Shown here in pieces: positions 28,519 through 36,706 of a DNA stretch of 64,000 bases; position 1 is the first letter of the stretch, and the number at the start of each line of letters is the position of its first letter. The notes under the pieces were generated by a model. The model had not been told where the DNA came from and searched no databases. It saw only the letters and a program-made list of their open reading frames with translations. The position numbers and the translations under genes are program-made. The stretch is from Streptomyces alboflavus (GTDB lineage Bacteria; Actinomycetota; Actinomycetes; Streptomycetales; Streptomycetaceae). The stretch is taken from contig NZ_JNXT01000014.1 in NCBI RefSeq assembly GCF_000716675.1, positions 62,001-126,000 on the forward strand, in the 5' to 3' direction.

Positions 28519-29706
28519 TCAAGGGCTGCTGAGACGGACGGTGTCGCCCCCTTTCCCACCCCCGATCACGGTGATCCGCGCCCCGGCGTCGGGGTCGGTG
28601 AAGGTCTGGCCGGGGGTGTGGGCGGCCAGGTCCAGTGGTGTGCAGCCGGGCGGCGGGGTGGTGGCGGGTGCGGCGTTCATGACGCGGACGGGGCCCTCGC
28701 CGGTCGGGGTGGCGGAGTCGACCTTGTAGATGAGGACACCGGTGGAGCAGGCGTTCCGGTCGTGGCCCTCGGCGCGACGGGACTCGGCGACGTACGCCGT
28801 CGTCTCGCCGGTGCGCAGGACGGCGATCTGCGTGCCTCCCCCGCGCTCCACAGGGGTCAGGCGCACCGTGCGCCGCCCGGCTCCGGGCAGGCAGGCCACC
28901 TGCCGGTCGCGGATCCAGCCGAGCTTCCAGGAGTGCCAGCCGAGGTACTGCGGCGCGCGTCCCGCGATGTCGCCCATGACGTCCCAGCCGCCGGTGTACC
29001 GGTGGGTGTCGCCCGTGAACGCGTAGAGGTCGGGCAGGCCGAAGGTGTGCCCGGTCTCGTGGGCGGCGACCTTGTGCCCCCAGCGCCACAGGTCCTGGCC
29101 GAAGGTGACGCCCCACTTGACGCGCCTGCCGTCGGCGCTGACACCGGACGTGTCCGGGTCGAAGAGGTAGGTCGGCGAGAAGGTGATGGCGGCGGCCGCG
29201 CGGGTGGGGACGACATAGACCATGTCGTAGCGGGAGAAGTCCGCGTGCGGGTCGGCGGCGGCGACGGCGTCGCGTACGTACTTCTCGTGCGCCTCGAAGG
29301 TCAGACCGCGCTCGAACCCGTACGAGGTGGAGTCCGCGGGCATCCGGATCCAGCGGTGCAGCGAGGTGAGGGCGAGCCGGGAGCGGCCGTGGCTGGCCTG
29401 CTTCAACCATCGTGCGGCAGGCGCGAGTTGAGCGGCGTAGGCGCGCGTCGAGTCAGTGGCGGGCGCGTCGGGGAAGTCGACGAACAGGGTCAGGACCTTG
29501 CGGGTGCCGGTGGCGCGCTGGAACTGCCGGGTGTCGGTGTCGTGGCCCTCGTCCGTCCAGCCGGTGCGGCCGGGCAGGGCGCAGTCGGCGGCGGGGGCGG
29601 CGGGCCGGTGCGGGGTGGCCGCTTCGGCGGCGGTGGGGGCGGCGAGGCAGGCGACGAGGGCGAACGCGGCGGTCAGCGGCAGCGGGCGGAGGGGCTGTGC
29701 GGGCAT
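28519..29706 (-). CDS. Secreted M6-family (immune inhibitor A-like) metalloprotease
   Basis: Secreted zinc protease of 395 residues. Sec signal at residues 1-30 (LTAAFALVACLAAPTAAEAA). The catalytic motif HETGHTFGLPDL gives His216, Glu217 and His220, with GLPD typical of the M6 family, and GGWDVMGDI supplies the Met-turn region. The C-terminal part (about 280-395) is beta-rich. GGGAGAG lies just before the ATG. It lies directly downstream of the peptidase and hydroxyproline genes on the same strand, and may release peptides from host or plant proteins for that pathway. Confidence 0.88.
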   Translation of the reverse strand: MPAQPLRPLPLTAAFALVACLAAPTAAEAATPHRPAAPAADCALPGRTGWTDEGHDTDTRQFQRATGTRKVLTLFVDFPDAPATDSTRAYAAQLAPAARWLKQASHGRSRLALTSLHRWIRMPADSTSYGFERGLTFEAHEKYVRDAVAAADPHADFSRYDMVYVVPTRAAAAITFSPTYLFDPDTSGVSADGRRVKWGVTFGQDLWRWGHKVAAHETGHTFGLPDLYAFTGDTHRYTGGWDVMGDIAGRAPQYLGWHSWKLGWIRDRQVACLPGAGRRTVRLTPVERGGGTQIAVLRTGETTAYVAESRRAEGHDRNACSTGVLIYKVDSATPTGEGPVRVMNAAPATTPPPGCTPLDLAAHTPGQTFTDPDAGARITVIGGGKGGDTVRLSSP

Positions 29707-29811
29707 GGCTCTCCCGAGGGTGCGGAACGGCCCGAGGGCGGAAGGGGACGGCGTGCGTGGGGGGGGGCGGCACGTACGGGGGGTGGGGCGGAGCGTGCCG
29801 AACGGGCGGAG

Positions 29812-31077
29812 CTAGGCGCGGCCTGCGGCCATCGCCGTCAGGCGTTCGAGGACGCGGCCACCGGAGGCGGTCACGCCGTCGTGCTCCCACTCGTTGGTGA
29901 CCCAGACGCGGGCGGCGCCGACCTGGCACGCGGTGCGCAAGGAGAGTCCGGCGTCCACGTACATGTCGTCGTGGTAGACGATCGCGGCGAGGGGGACCTG
30001 GTTGGCCGCGAGGCGGTCGAGGTCGTACAGCGGGGGCCAGTCGGCGCGGTCGGCAAGGAGGTCGGCGGCGGCCGCGAAGGGGCGCAGGCCCGCGATGTCG
30101 CGGAACATCCAGGGGTAGATCATCTCGCCGGTGAGCAGGAGCGGGTCGGCGTCCTCGGTGAACTCGGCGAAGTCCGCGAGGGCGCGGGACGCGGCCCATC
30201 CGGTGGGGCCCGCGCCCTGGCCGTACAGGGTCTCCTGCATGACGGCGAACAGGGGGTTGTCGGTGAAGCCGGTCACGGCCATCACCGCACGCAGGAACGT
30301 GTCGCTCAACTCCCCGTCGTCGTCGAGGGAATCCTCGAGCAGCCAGTGGATCCTCTCGTAACCGTCGCCCATGCCCAGGGCGAGCCCGAGCGTGCGCAGT
30401 CGGCGGACGGTGAGGCGGTCGCCGTCGGGCAGGCGGACGTCCTTGACCGCCAGGAGGTCCGCGATCCGGCGCAGGCGGGTGGCGTCCTGCGGATAGCGGG
30501 CATAGAGGCCGTGGACGCGGTCGCGCACGCGCGGGTAGGTGCGGGCGTAGACGTCGTCGGCGGTGCCGGTGAGCCCGGGCAGGCCCCCGGTGACGTAGCA
30601 GGCCTTCAGACCCTCGGGCGCACGGGACAGATAGGTGAGGGTGATGAAGCCGCCGTAGCTCTGCCCGAGGGTCTCCCAGGGTTCGTCCTCGCAGAGTTGA
30701 CGACGTATCAGCTCGGCGTCGGCGACGATCGCGTCGGCCCGGAAGCACCCGAGGTACGCGGCGAGCCGGGCCGGGTCGGCGAAGCGGGCGGCGACCCGCG
30801 CGGTGACAGGAGTGGAGCGGCCGGTGCCACGCTGGTCGAGCAGAAGCACCCGGTGGGTCTTCAGCGCCTCGTCCAGCCACCCCGGCGAACCGGCCGAAGG
30901 ACGCGGCGACTTGCCACCAGGACCACCCTGGAGATAGAGCAGCCACGGCAGCCGCTCATCCGCACGGCCCGGGTCGACGACCTCGCGGGCGAAGACCTGA
31001 AGGGTCTCCCCGCCGGGAGCGGAGTGGTCCAGGGGGACGGTGAAGAAGTGGTCGACGGTCGAGTAGGCGGGGTTCAT
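29812..31077 (-). CDS. Proline iminopeptidase-like alpha/beta hydrolase (S33)
   Basis: Peptidase of 421 residues. LQGGPGGKSPRP is the oxyanion-hole motif and Ser140 in LGQSYGGFITLTYL the nucleophile; the cap domain spans about 180-330; Asp in YHDDMYVD and His in NEWEHDG complete the triad. Family enzymes remove N-terminal proline, and some accept hydroxyproline. No signal peptide, so it acts in the cytoplasm. AGGAG lies 7 bp before the ATG at 31077. It follows the hydroxyproline catabolic genes on the same strand, which suggests it releases imino acids from imported peptides. Confidence 0.88.
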   Translation of the reverse strand: MNPAYSTVDHFFTVPLDHSAPGGETLQVFAREVVDPGRADERLPWLLYLQGGPGGKSPRPSAGSPGWLDEALKTHRVLLLDQRGTGRSTPVTARVAARFADPARLAAYLGCFRADAIVADAELIRRQLCEDEPWETLGQSYGGFITLTYLSRAPEGLKACYVTGGLPGLTGTADDVYARTYPRVRDRVHGLYARYPQDATRLRRIADLLAVKDVRLPDGDRLTVRRLRTLGLALGMGDGYERIHWLLEDSLDDDGELSDTFLRAVMAVTGFTDNPLFAVMQETLYGQGAGPTGWAASRALADFAEFTEDADPLLLTGEMIYPWMFRDIAGLRPFAAAADLLADRADWPPLYDLDRLAANQVPLAAIVYHDDMYVDAGLSLRTACQVGAARVWVTNEWEHDGVTASGGRVLERLTAMAAGRA

Positions 31078-31095
31078 GGACCTTCTCCTGGAGGG

Positions 31096-31114
31096 GACGG
31101 CGCTGGGCGCCGTC
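31096..31114 (-). terminator. Hairpin between aldehyde dehydrogenase and iminopeptidase genes
   Basis: GACGGCGC and GCGCCGTC flank TGG. It may lower read-through from the hydroxyproline genes into the iminopeptidase gene. Confidence 0.4.
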
Positions 31115-31160
31115 GGGGACGCGGGGGCCGAGGGGACGACACCGGGACCGGGCCCCGTAT

Positions 31161-31204
31161 GGGGCGCGGGGAACTGCGCGACCAGCCCCCACCGGACCCG
31201 CAGG
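31161..31204. repeat. Interspersed-repeat-like element in the intergenic gap
   Basis: The segment begins GGGGCGCGGGGAACTGCGCG and continues ACCAGCCCCCACCGGACCCGC. From memory, near-identical segments are scattered between genes in many Streptomyces genomes. It contains GCGC...GCGC and GGGGC...GCCCC pairs and sits beside a hairpin. Confidence 0.55.
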
Positions 31205-31226
31205 AGACACACCACGGACCGCGGCG

Positions 31227-32621
31227 TCACGCCACCTTCGCGGGCGCCAACGTGTAGGTCCGGGTGGCCGCATAGAACTCCAGGGCCACCCGCCCCTGCT
31301 CACGCGCCCCATGGCTGGAAGCCTTCGTCCCACCGAACGGCAGGTGGAAGTCGACCCCGGTGGACGGAGCGTTGATCCGCACCATGCCGGTGTCGAGCCG
31401 GTCGAGCCCACCCAGGGCAGCGTCCAGGTCGGCGGTGTGCAGCGAGGTGACAAGACCGTGCGGCACGGAGTTGCTGATCCGGACCGCGTGCTCAAGGCTC
31501 TCCGCGGGCAGCAGAGCCGCGACGGGCCCGAAGACCTCCTCGCACAGCAGCCGATGACCGGGGGGAGCACCCTCCACCAGGGTCGGCGCCGCGTGCCACC
31601 CGGCCCCGTCCGGCACGGTACCGCCCGCGAGCACCCGCAGGCCGTGCACGGCATCGACGACCTGATCGCGGGCGCGCGCGTCGATGAGCGGCCCGCACAC
31701 GGTCGCCACGTCGGCCGGGTCACCGACCGGCACGGCCCGCAACGCCTCGGCGAGAGCCTCGCGCAGCGGGTCGAGCGCCGCGCCGACGGCGATCACACGG
31801 CTCGTGGCGGTGCACTTCTGACCCGCGTACCCGGCGATCGCGGCGGCGATGTGCGCGGCCGCCCGCTCGACGTCCGCGTCCGGCAGGACGACGGCCGCGT
31901 TCAGGCCGCCCATCTCGGCCTGGACGGGGATGCCACGGGCGGTGGCGGTGCGCACGACGGCCTGTCCGACGGTGGTGGAGCCGGTGAAGGAGACCACGTC
32001 GGAGGCGGAGACGAGCGCGTTGCCCTCGGTGGCGTCGCCGGGCAGGACGGTGAACACCCCGGCGGGCAGCGCCTGTTGGACGATCTCGGCGAGGCGCTGG
32101 GCGCAGGCCGTGGCCTGCGGGGCGGGCTTGAGGACGACCGCGTTGCCGACGGCGAGCGCCGGGGCCGCCTTCCAGCTCGGGATGGCGAAGGGGAAGTTCC
32201 ACGGGGTGATGAGTCCGGCGACGCCGTGCGGCCGACGGCGGCTCAGAAGGAGCCCGGCACCGGCGGCCGTCTCGTGGACGGCGCCGACGGGGTCGTAGGG
32301 GGTCTGGGCGTAGTACCGCCAGATCGCGGCGGTGCGCGCGACCTCGGCCCGGGCCTCGGTCAGGGGCTTGCCCACCTCGCGCACGGCGAGCGCGGCCAGT
32401 TCCGCCGCCGCGGCCTCGACGGCGGCGGCGACGGCGCCGAGGGCGGCCGAGCGGGCGGCCGCCCCGGCGAGCAGCCAGCCCGCCTGGGCCGCGCGGGCCC
32501 GCTCGACGGTGTCGACGGCGGCGAAGGCACCGGGGGCGCTGAAGCGCAGGACCACGTCGTCGGGGTCGGCCGGGTTGACGGAGCGGTACGCGGTCGCGGA
32601 CAGCGGGGACACGGCGGTCAC
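31227..32621 (-). CDS. Aldehyde dehydrogenase, probable 2-oxoglutarate semialdehyde dehydrogenase
   Basis: NAD(P)-dependent aldehyde dehydrogenase of 464 residues. PWNFPFAIPSWKAAPALAVGN holds Asn142, Glu236 is in AEMGGLN and Cys270 in GYAGQKCTATSR. The last step of hydroxyproline breakdown is oxidation of 2-oxoglutarate semialdehyde to 2-oxoglutarate, and the position behind the epimerase and deaminase genes supports that role. The GTG at 32621 overlaps the epimerase stop (GTGA) with GGAGG upstream. EMGGLN in place of the common ELGGK(N/S) is a small deviation. Confidence 0.88.
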   Translation of the reverse strand: MTAVSPLSATAYRSVNPADPDDVVLRFSAPGAFAAVDTVERARAAQAGWLLAGAAARSAALGAVAAAVEAAAAELAALAVREVGKPLTEARAEVARTAAIWRYYAQTPYDPVGAVHETAAGAGLLLSRRRPHGVAGLITPWNFPFAIPSWKAAPALAVGNAVVLKPAPQATACAQRLAEIVQQALPAGVFTVLPGDATEGNALVSASDVVSFTGSTTVGQAVVRTATARGIPVQAEMGGLNAAVVLPDADVERAAAHIAAAIAGYAGQKCTATSRVIAVGAALDPLREALAEALRAVPVGDPADVATVCGPLIDARARDQVVDAVHGLRVLAGGTVPDGAGWHAAPTLVEGAPPGHRLLCEEVFGPVAALLPAESLEHAVRISNSVPHGLVTSLHTADLDAALGGLDRLDTGMVRINAPSTGVDFHLPFGGTKASSHGAREQGRVALEFYAATRTYTLAPAKVA

Positions 32622-33622
32622 AGCAGGAATCCTCCGGGGAAGGGGTCGTCCGGGTCGAGGAAGTACTGGGCGGTGCCGGTGACCCAGGCGCGCCCGGTGA
32701 TGGTCGGTACGACGGCGGGCACCCCGCCGACCTCGGCCTCGGCGACGAGCCGGCCGGTGAACCTCGTACCGATGAAGGACTCGTTCACGAAGTCGCGGTC
32801 CAGGGGCAGTTCGCCGCGTGCGTGCAGCTGGGCCATCCGGGCCGAGGTGCCGGTGCCGCACGGGGAGCGGTCGAACCAGCCCGGGTGGATGGCCATGGCG
32901 TGCCGCGAGTGGTGGGCGTCGGAGCCGGGCGCGGCCAGGTAGACGTGCTTGACCCCGGCGATGTCGGGCCGCTCGGGGTGGACGGGGCGGTCCGGTGAGG
33001 CGTTGATGGCGTCCATGAGGCCGAGCCCCGCGGCGAGCAGGTCGTTCTTGCGGGCGCGGTCGAACGGCAGGCCCAGGGCGTCGAGTTCGACGAAGGCGTA
33101 GAAGTTGCCGCCGAAGGCGAGGTCGTAGGTGACCGTCCCGAAGCCCGGGACCTCCGCCTTGTGCTCCAGGCCGACGCTGAACGCGGGCACGTTGGTGAAC
33201 GTGGCGGACCGGGCGACGCCGTCCTCGACGCGCACGTCGACCGGGACGAGCCCCGCCGGGGTGTCGAGGCGCACCGTGGTGACGGGTTCGGTGACGGGGA
33301 CCAGGCCGGTCTCCACCAGGACGGTCGCGACGCCGAGGGTGCCGTGGCCGCACATCGGGAGGAGGCCGGAGACCTCGATGAACAGCACGCCGTGGTCGGC
33401 GTCGGGGCGGGTGGGCGGCTGCAGGATCGCCCCGCTCATCGCGGCGTGGCCGCGCGGCTCGTACATGAGGAGCGTGCGGAGGTGGTCCATGTGCTCGATG
33501 AAGTGCAGCCTGCGCTCGGCCATGGTGGTGCCGGGGATGACCCCGACACCACCGGTGATCACGCGCGTGGGCATGCCCTCGGTGTGCGAGTCGACGGCGT
33601 GGAAGACGTGACGCGTACGCAC
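32618..33622 (-). CDS. Proline racemase family, probable 4-hydroxyproline 2-epimerase
   Basis: Enzyme of 334 residues. Both catalytic cysteines are present: Cys91 in LLPMCGHGTLG and Cys255 in DRSPCGTGTSARM. Having Cys at the second site means racemase/epimerase rather than the Thr-containing dehydratase. HAVDSHTEGMPTRV is the N-terminal signature. It would convert trans-4-hydroxy-L-proline to cis-4-hydroxy-D-proline. GTG at 33622 with GAAAGGA upstream; 4-bp overlap with the aldehyde dehydrogenase gene and 76 bp from the DapA-like gene. Confidence 0.9.
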   Translation of the reverse strand: MRTRHVFHAVDSHTEGMPTRVITGGVGVIPGTTMAERRLHFIEHMDHLRTLLMYEPRGHAAMSGAILQPPTRPDADHGVLFIEVSGLLPMCGHGTLGVATVLVETGLVPVTEPVTTVRLDTPAGLVPVDVRVEDGVARSATFTNVPAFSVGLEHKAEVPGFGTVTYDLAFGGNFYAFVELDALGLPFDRARKNDLLAAGLGLMDAINASPDRPVHPERPDIAGVKHVYLAAPGSDAHHSRHAMAIHPGWFDRSPCGTGTSARMAQLHARGELPLDRDFVNESFIGTRFTGRLVAEAEVGGVPAVVPTITGRAWVTGTAQYFLDPDDPFPGGFLL

Positions 33623-33698
33623 GGAAGGTCCTTTCGGAAGCGGGCGGTTGCGGTCGGCTCGGAGCCGGTCGGTCGAGGCCGGTGCCGCGCCGTCACGG

Positions 33699-34607
33699 TC
33701 AGCGGTGGCCGTGCGCGACGGCCTTCTCGGTGGCCTCCCGCACGCGCCTCGCGTCCTCGCCGGAGAGCGGGGAGCGCGGCGGGCGCACGGGGCCGCCGGG
33801 GCGGCCGACGATGTCCATGGACAACTTGATGGCCTGGACGAACTCGGTCTTGGAGTCCCAGCGGAGCAGGGGGTGCAGGGAGCGGTAGAGGGGCAGGGCC
33901 GTGGCCAGGTCACCGGCGACGGCGGCGTGGAAGAGCTCCGCGCAGGAGGCGGGCAGGGCGTTGGGGTAGCCCGCGATCCAGCCGACCGCCCCGGCCACGG
34001 CGAGTTCGAGCAGCACGTCGTCCGCGCCGATCAACAGATCGAGTTCGGGGGCGAGTTCGGCGATCTCGTAGGCCCGGCGCACATCGCCGGTGAACTCCTT
34101 GACGGCGACGATCGCCCCGTCCCGGTGCAGTTCGGCGAGCAGGGCGGGGGTGAGGTCGACCTTGGTGTCGATCGGGTTGTTGTACGCCACGACGGGCACC
34201 CCGGCCTTGGCGACCTCGGCGTAGTGGGCGCGCACGGCGCCTTCGTCGGCGCGGTAGGCGTTGGGGGGCAGGAGGAGCACCGAGCCGCAGCCGGCCGCGG
34301 CGGCCTGCTCGGCCCAGCGCCGGGCCTCGGCGCTGCCGTACGCGGCGACGCCGGGCATGACGCGGGCGGCGTCACCCGCCGCCTCGACGGCCGTGTGCAC
34401 CACGCGGGCGCGTTCCTCGTCGGTGAGGGTCTGGTACTCGCCGAGCGAGCCGTTGGGGACGACGCCGTCGCAGCCGTTGTCGATGAGCCAGCGGACGTGC
34501 TCGGCGTACGCGTCGTGGTCGACGGATCGGTCGTCCCGGAGCGGCAGGGCGGTGGCGACCATGATGCCGCGCCAGGGGCGGGTGGTGTTCCAGGCGGTGT
34601 CGGTCAT
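33699..34607 (-). CDS. DapA/DHDPS-family lyase, probable pyrroline-4-hydroxy-2-carboxylate deaminase
   Basis: Class I aldolase-fold enzyme of 302 residues. Lys170 in IVAVKEFTGDVRR forms the Schiff base and Tyr142 in VVAYNNP is the conserved tyrosine; PNGSLGEYQTLTDEER replaces the GTTGE-type loop of true DapA, arguing against lysine biosynthesis. In hydroxyproline catabolism this family converts pyrroline-4-hydroxy-2-carboxylate to 2-oxoglutarate semialdehyde. Start ATG 34607 with AGAGAGG upstream. First gene of the deaminase-epimerase-dehydrogenase unit, with its own promoter region and a copy of the shared motif. Confidence 0.88.
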   Translation of the reverse strand: MTDTAWNTTRPWRGIMVATALPLRDDRSVDHDAYAEHVRWLIDNGCDGVVPNGSLGEYQTLTDEERARVVHTAVEAAGDAARVMPGVAAYGSAEARRWAEQAAAAGCGSVLLLPPNAYRADEGAVRAHYAEVAKAGVPVVAYNNPIDTKVDLTPALLAELHRDGAIVAVKEFTGDVRRAYEIAELAPELDLLIGADDVLLELAVAGAVGWIAGYPNALPASCAELFHAAVAGDLATALPLYRSLHPLLRWDSKTEFVQAIKLSMDIVGRPGGPVRPPRSPLSGEDARRVREATEKAVAHGHR

Positions 34608-34620
34608 GACGGACGACCTC

Positions 34621-34644
34621 TCTATAGTGTGTGACATTTTATTG
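34621..34644 (-). promoter_or_regulatory. Promoter and shared motif (site A) before the deaminase gene
   Basis: On the minus strand the motif CAATAAAATGTCACAC (34644-34629) stands just before TATAGA (34626-34621), a -10-like box 13 bp from the ATG. It matches the motif at 37864-37879 in 12 of 16 positions. Confidence 0.55.
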
Positions 34645-34694
34645 AGGGAAGTGCGGTGGCCACAAGGGGGTGCGGGCAGTGGGTGGGCGGTCCG

Positions 34695-34769
34695 GCGGCG
34701 GTTGTCGCCGCCGGACCAAGTGACGGTTCTCGCCGCCGGGGCAGGTGACGGTTCTCGCCGCCGGGGCAG
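34695..34769. repeat. 25-bp tandem repeat
   Basis: GTGACGGTTCTCGCCGCCGGGGCAG occurs twice without change (34720-34744 and 34745-34769), preceded by a diverged copy (34695-34719) that contains the hairpin GGCGGC...GCCGCC. It lies between the oxidoreductase stop and the deaminase promoter. Confidence 0.75.
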
Positions 34770-34789
34770 ATGGCGGGCCGGTCGGCGGG

Positions 34790-36376
34790 TCAGGCGGCAG
34801 GCCCGTCGCCGGGTCCGGCCGAGGGTCCTTCGCCGACCGGCCCGACGGCGGCCCCGTCGAGCGCGGCAAGCGCCCCCAGCGGCACCGGCACCGCCAGCGG
34901 GCGGCGCTCGGCGGGCGGCTCCCCCGGCCCCGCGCCCGCCGCGAGGCAGGCCACGCCCGCCCCGCACATCCGCCCCTGGCACCAGCCCATGCCCGCGCGG
35001 GTGAGGAGCTTGACGGTGCGCGCGTCGCGGGCGCCGAGGTCGGCGACGGCCGCCCGGACGGTGCCCGCGGTCACCTCCTCGCACCGGCACACGTCCGTGT
35101 CGTCGGTGAGCCAGCGCGACCAGCCGGGACCGGGGGCGTGCGCGGCGGCCATGGCGTCGGCGAAGGCGCGCATGCGGTCGCGGCGCCGCTGGAGCTTCCC
35201 GACGCGACCGCCGCGGGCGGGCCGCCCGCGCAGCCGGGAGACGATCGCGAGACCAGCCAACTCCCCCTCGGCACGCGCCAGTTGTGCTCCGCCGATGCCG
35301 CCGGCCTCCCCCGCCGCCCACAGGTCCGGCACCGAGGTCTCCTGCAGGTCGTCCAGGACGAGGGCCGTGGTGCGGTCGGGGGTGGCGCGGGTCGCGCAGC
35401 CGAGGGTCGTGGCCAGTTCGATCTGCGGTACGAGGCCGTGGCCGACAGCGAGCGCGTCGCACGCGATCCGGCGCGAGGTCCCCGGCAGCGGCCGCCAGTC
35501 GCGGTCGAGCCGGGTGACCGTGACGGCCTCCACCCGGTCGCGGCCGTGCACCTCGGTGACGGCGCTGCGGGTGCGGAGCCGCACCCGGTGCCGCAGCAGG
35601 ATGCCGCCGTGAAGCGCCGCCTCGGCCAGCTTGTGCGGGTTGGCCGCGAGCACCCTCGGGTGCCGTACGTACGCCAGATAGCCGGACGCCTCGACGACGG
35701 CGGGCACCCGCGCCCCGGCGGCGGCCAGCGAGGACGCGACCGCGAGCAGCAGCGGACCGCTCCCGGCCACGACGACCCGCTTGCCGGGCAGCACGAGGCC
35801 GGACTTGAGCATGGCCTGCGCTCCCCCGGCGCCCACCACGCCCGGCAACGTCCAGCCGGGGAAGGGGAGTTGACGCTCGTACGCGCCGGTGGCGAGGAGT
35901 ACCGCACGGGCCCGCACCCTCACCGGCCGCTCGGCGCACCCGTCGGCGCCGGTGACGGCGTGCACGGTCCACGGCCCCTCGCCGCCCGCAAAGCCGCCCG
36001 CAGGGCCGCCCGCGGAACCGCTCTCCCTGGAGTCGGAGCCGCCCTCCCGGGACACCGTCCACACGTGGTGCCCGCCGAGGCGGGTCACCGTGCTCGCCTC
36101 CAGGCGTCGGCGGAGCCCGGCGTAGGCGGACCAGTCGTGGTGCAGGGCTTCGGGACGCAGGGCTCCGGCGGCCGGTGCCGGGTGGCGGTAGAACTGCCCG
36201 CCGGTTCCGGTCGCGGTGTCCAACAGGGCGACGGACAGGCCGAGTTCGGCGGCGGTGACCGCCCCGGCGAGACCGGCGGAGCCCGCGCCGATCACCGCGA
36301 GGTCGTACAGACCGGACGGCTCGGCGGGCCCGGCCGCTTCCGGGGCCGCCGCCGGGTCAGACGCCGAGGTGCTCAT
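34790..36376 (-). CDS. FAD/NAD(P)-dependent oxidoreductase with BFD-like Fe-S domain (hydroxyproline dehydrogenase subunit)
   Basis: Flavoprotein of 528 residues. FAD site VIGAGSAGLAGAV (residues 28-40), second dinucleotide site VVVAGSGPLLLAVASSLAA, and a C-terminal Cys cluster CRCEEVTAG...CQGRMCGAGVACLA as in BFD-like [2Fe-2S] domains and HcnB/LhpE/opine oxidase subunits. A low-complexity Gly/Ser/Glu insert lies near residues 110-135. With the small Fe-S protein and the second flavoprotein it fits the three-subunit D-hydroxyproline dehydrogenase. The ATG at 36376 overlaps the Fe-S gene by 20 bp. Confidence 0.87.
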   Translation of the reverse strand: MSTSASDPAAAPEAAGPAEPSGLYDLAVIGAGSAGLAGAVTAAELGLSVALLDTATGTGGQFYRHPAPAAGALRPEALHHDWSAYAGLRRRLEASTVTRLGGHHVWTVSREGGSDSRESGSAGGPAGGFAGGEGPWTVHAVTGADGCAERPVRVRARAVLLATGAYERQLPFPGWTLPGVVGAGGAQAMLKSGLVLPGKRVVVAGSGPLLLAVASSLAAAGARVPAVVEASGYLAYVRHPRVLAANPHKLAEAALHGGILLRHRVRLRTRSAVTEVHGRDRVEAVTVTRLDRDWRPLPGTSRRIACDALAVGHGLVPQIELATTLGCATRATPDRTTALVLDDLQETSVPDLWAAGEAGGIGGAQLARAEGELAGLAIVSRLRGRPARGGRVGKLQRRRDRMRAFADAMAAAHAPGPGWSRWLTDDTDVCRCEEVTAGTVRAAVADLGARDARTVKLLTRAGMGWCQGRMCGAGVACLAAGAGPGEPPAERRPLAVPVPLGALAALDGAAVGPVGEGPSAGPGDGPAA

Positions 36377-36677
36377 GGCCGTGTCCTTCCTGGGTCGTGA
36401 TCGCGTCGCCGGGGCGTGCGGGCACCAGGCACGCCCGGCGGTTGGGCGAGCCGTTGATGGTGGCGAGGCAGTCGTAGCACTGTCCGATGCCGCAGAAGGC
36501 GCCGCGCGGCCTGCCGCCCACGCGGGTGGTGCGCCAGGCGAGGATGTCCGCGGCCCACAGCGCGGCGGCGACGGACTGCCCCGGCAGCGCGGACACGGGG
36601 CGGCCGTCGAAGGTGATCTCGAACGGCGGTCCTGGCTGCGCGCCGACCAGGTCGGCGGGGGTACGGGCACGGGCCAC
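36357..36677 (-). CDS. Small (2Fe-2S) ferredoxin-like subunit
   Basis: Protein of 106 residues with a plant-type ferredoxin fold. Cys62, Cys67 and Cys70 in FCGIGQCYDCLATING plus Cys83 in RACLVPA bind the cluster. HcnA/LhpF-type subunits have this layout and pass electrons between the two flavoproteins. GAGGAGG lies 6 bp before the GTG at 36677. Its 3' end overlaps the FAD/NAD(P) gene by 20 bp, indicating coupled translation. Confidence 0.88.
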   Translation of the reverse strand: MARARTPADLVGAQPGPPFEITFDGRPVSALPGQSVAAALWAADILAWRTTRVGGRPRGAFCGIGQCYDCLATINGSPNRRACLVPARPGDAITTQEGHGHEHLGV

Positions 36678-36706
36678 GGCGGGCCTCCTCTCGACGTGGT
36701 GACGGC

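Noticed and set aside
29759..29767. Run of nine G bases as a phase-variable switch
   Set aside because: It lies between genes with no evident promoter spacing or coding role; copy number cannot be judged from one sequence.
31161..31204. Considered as a CRISPR repeat or riboswitch
   Set aside because: Single copy in the window with no spacers; better explained as a scattered Streptomyces-type repeat.
27355..31257. A 1300-codon plus-strand open frame opposite MurJ, the M6 protease and the iminopeptidase
   Set aside because: Third-position GC bias produces long antisense frames in this DNA; no motifs, and three well-defined genes occupy the other strand.
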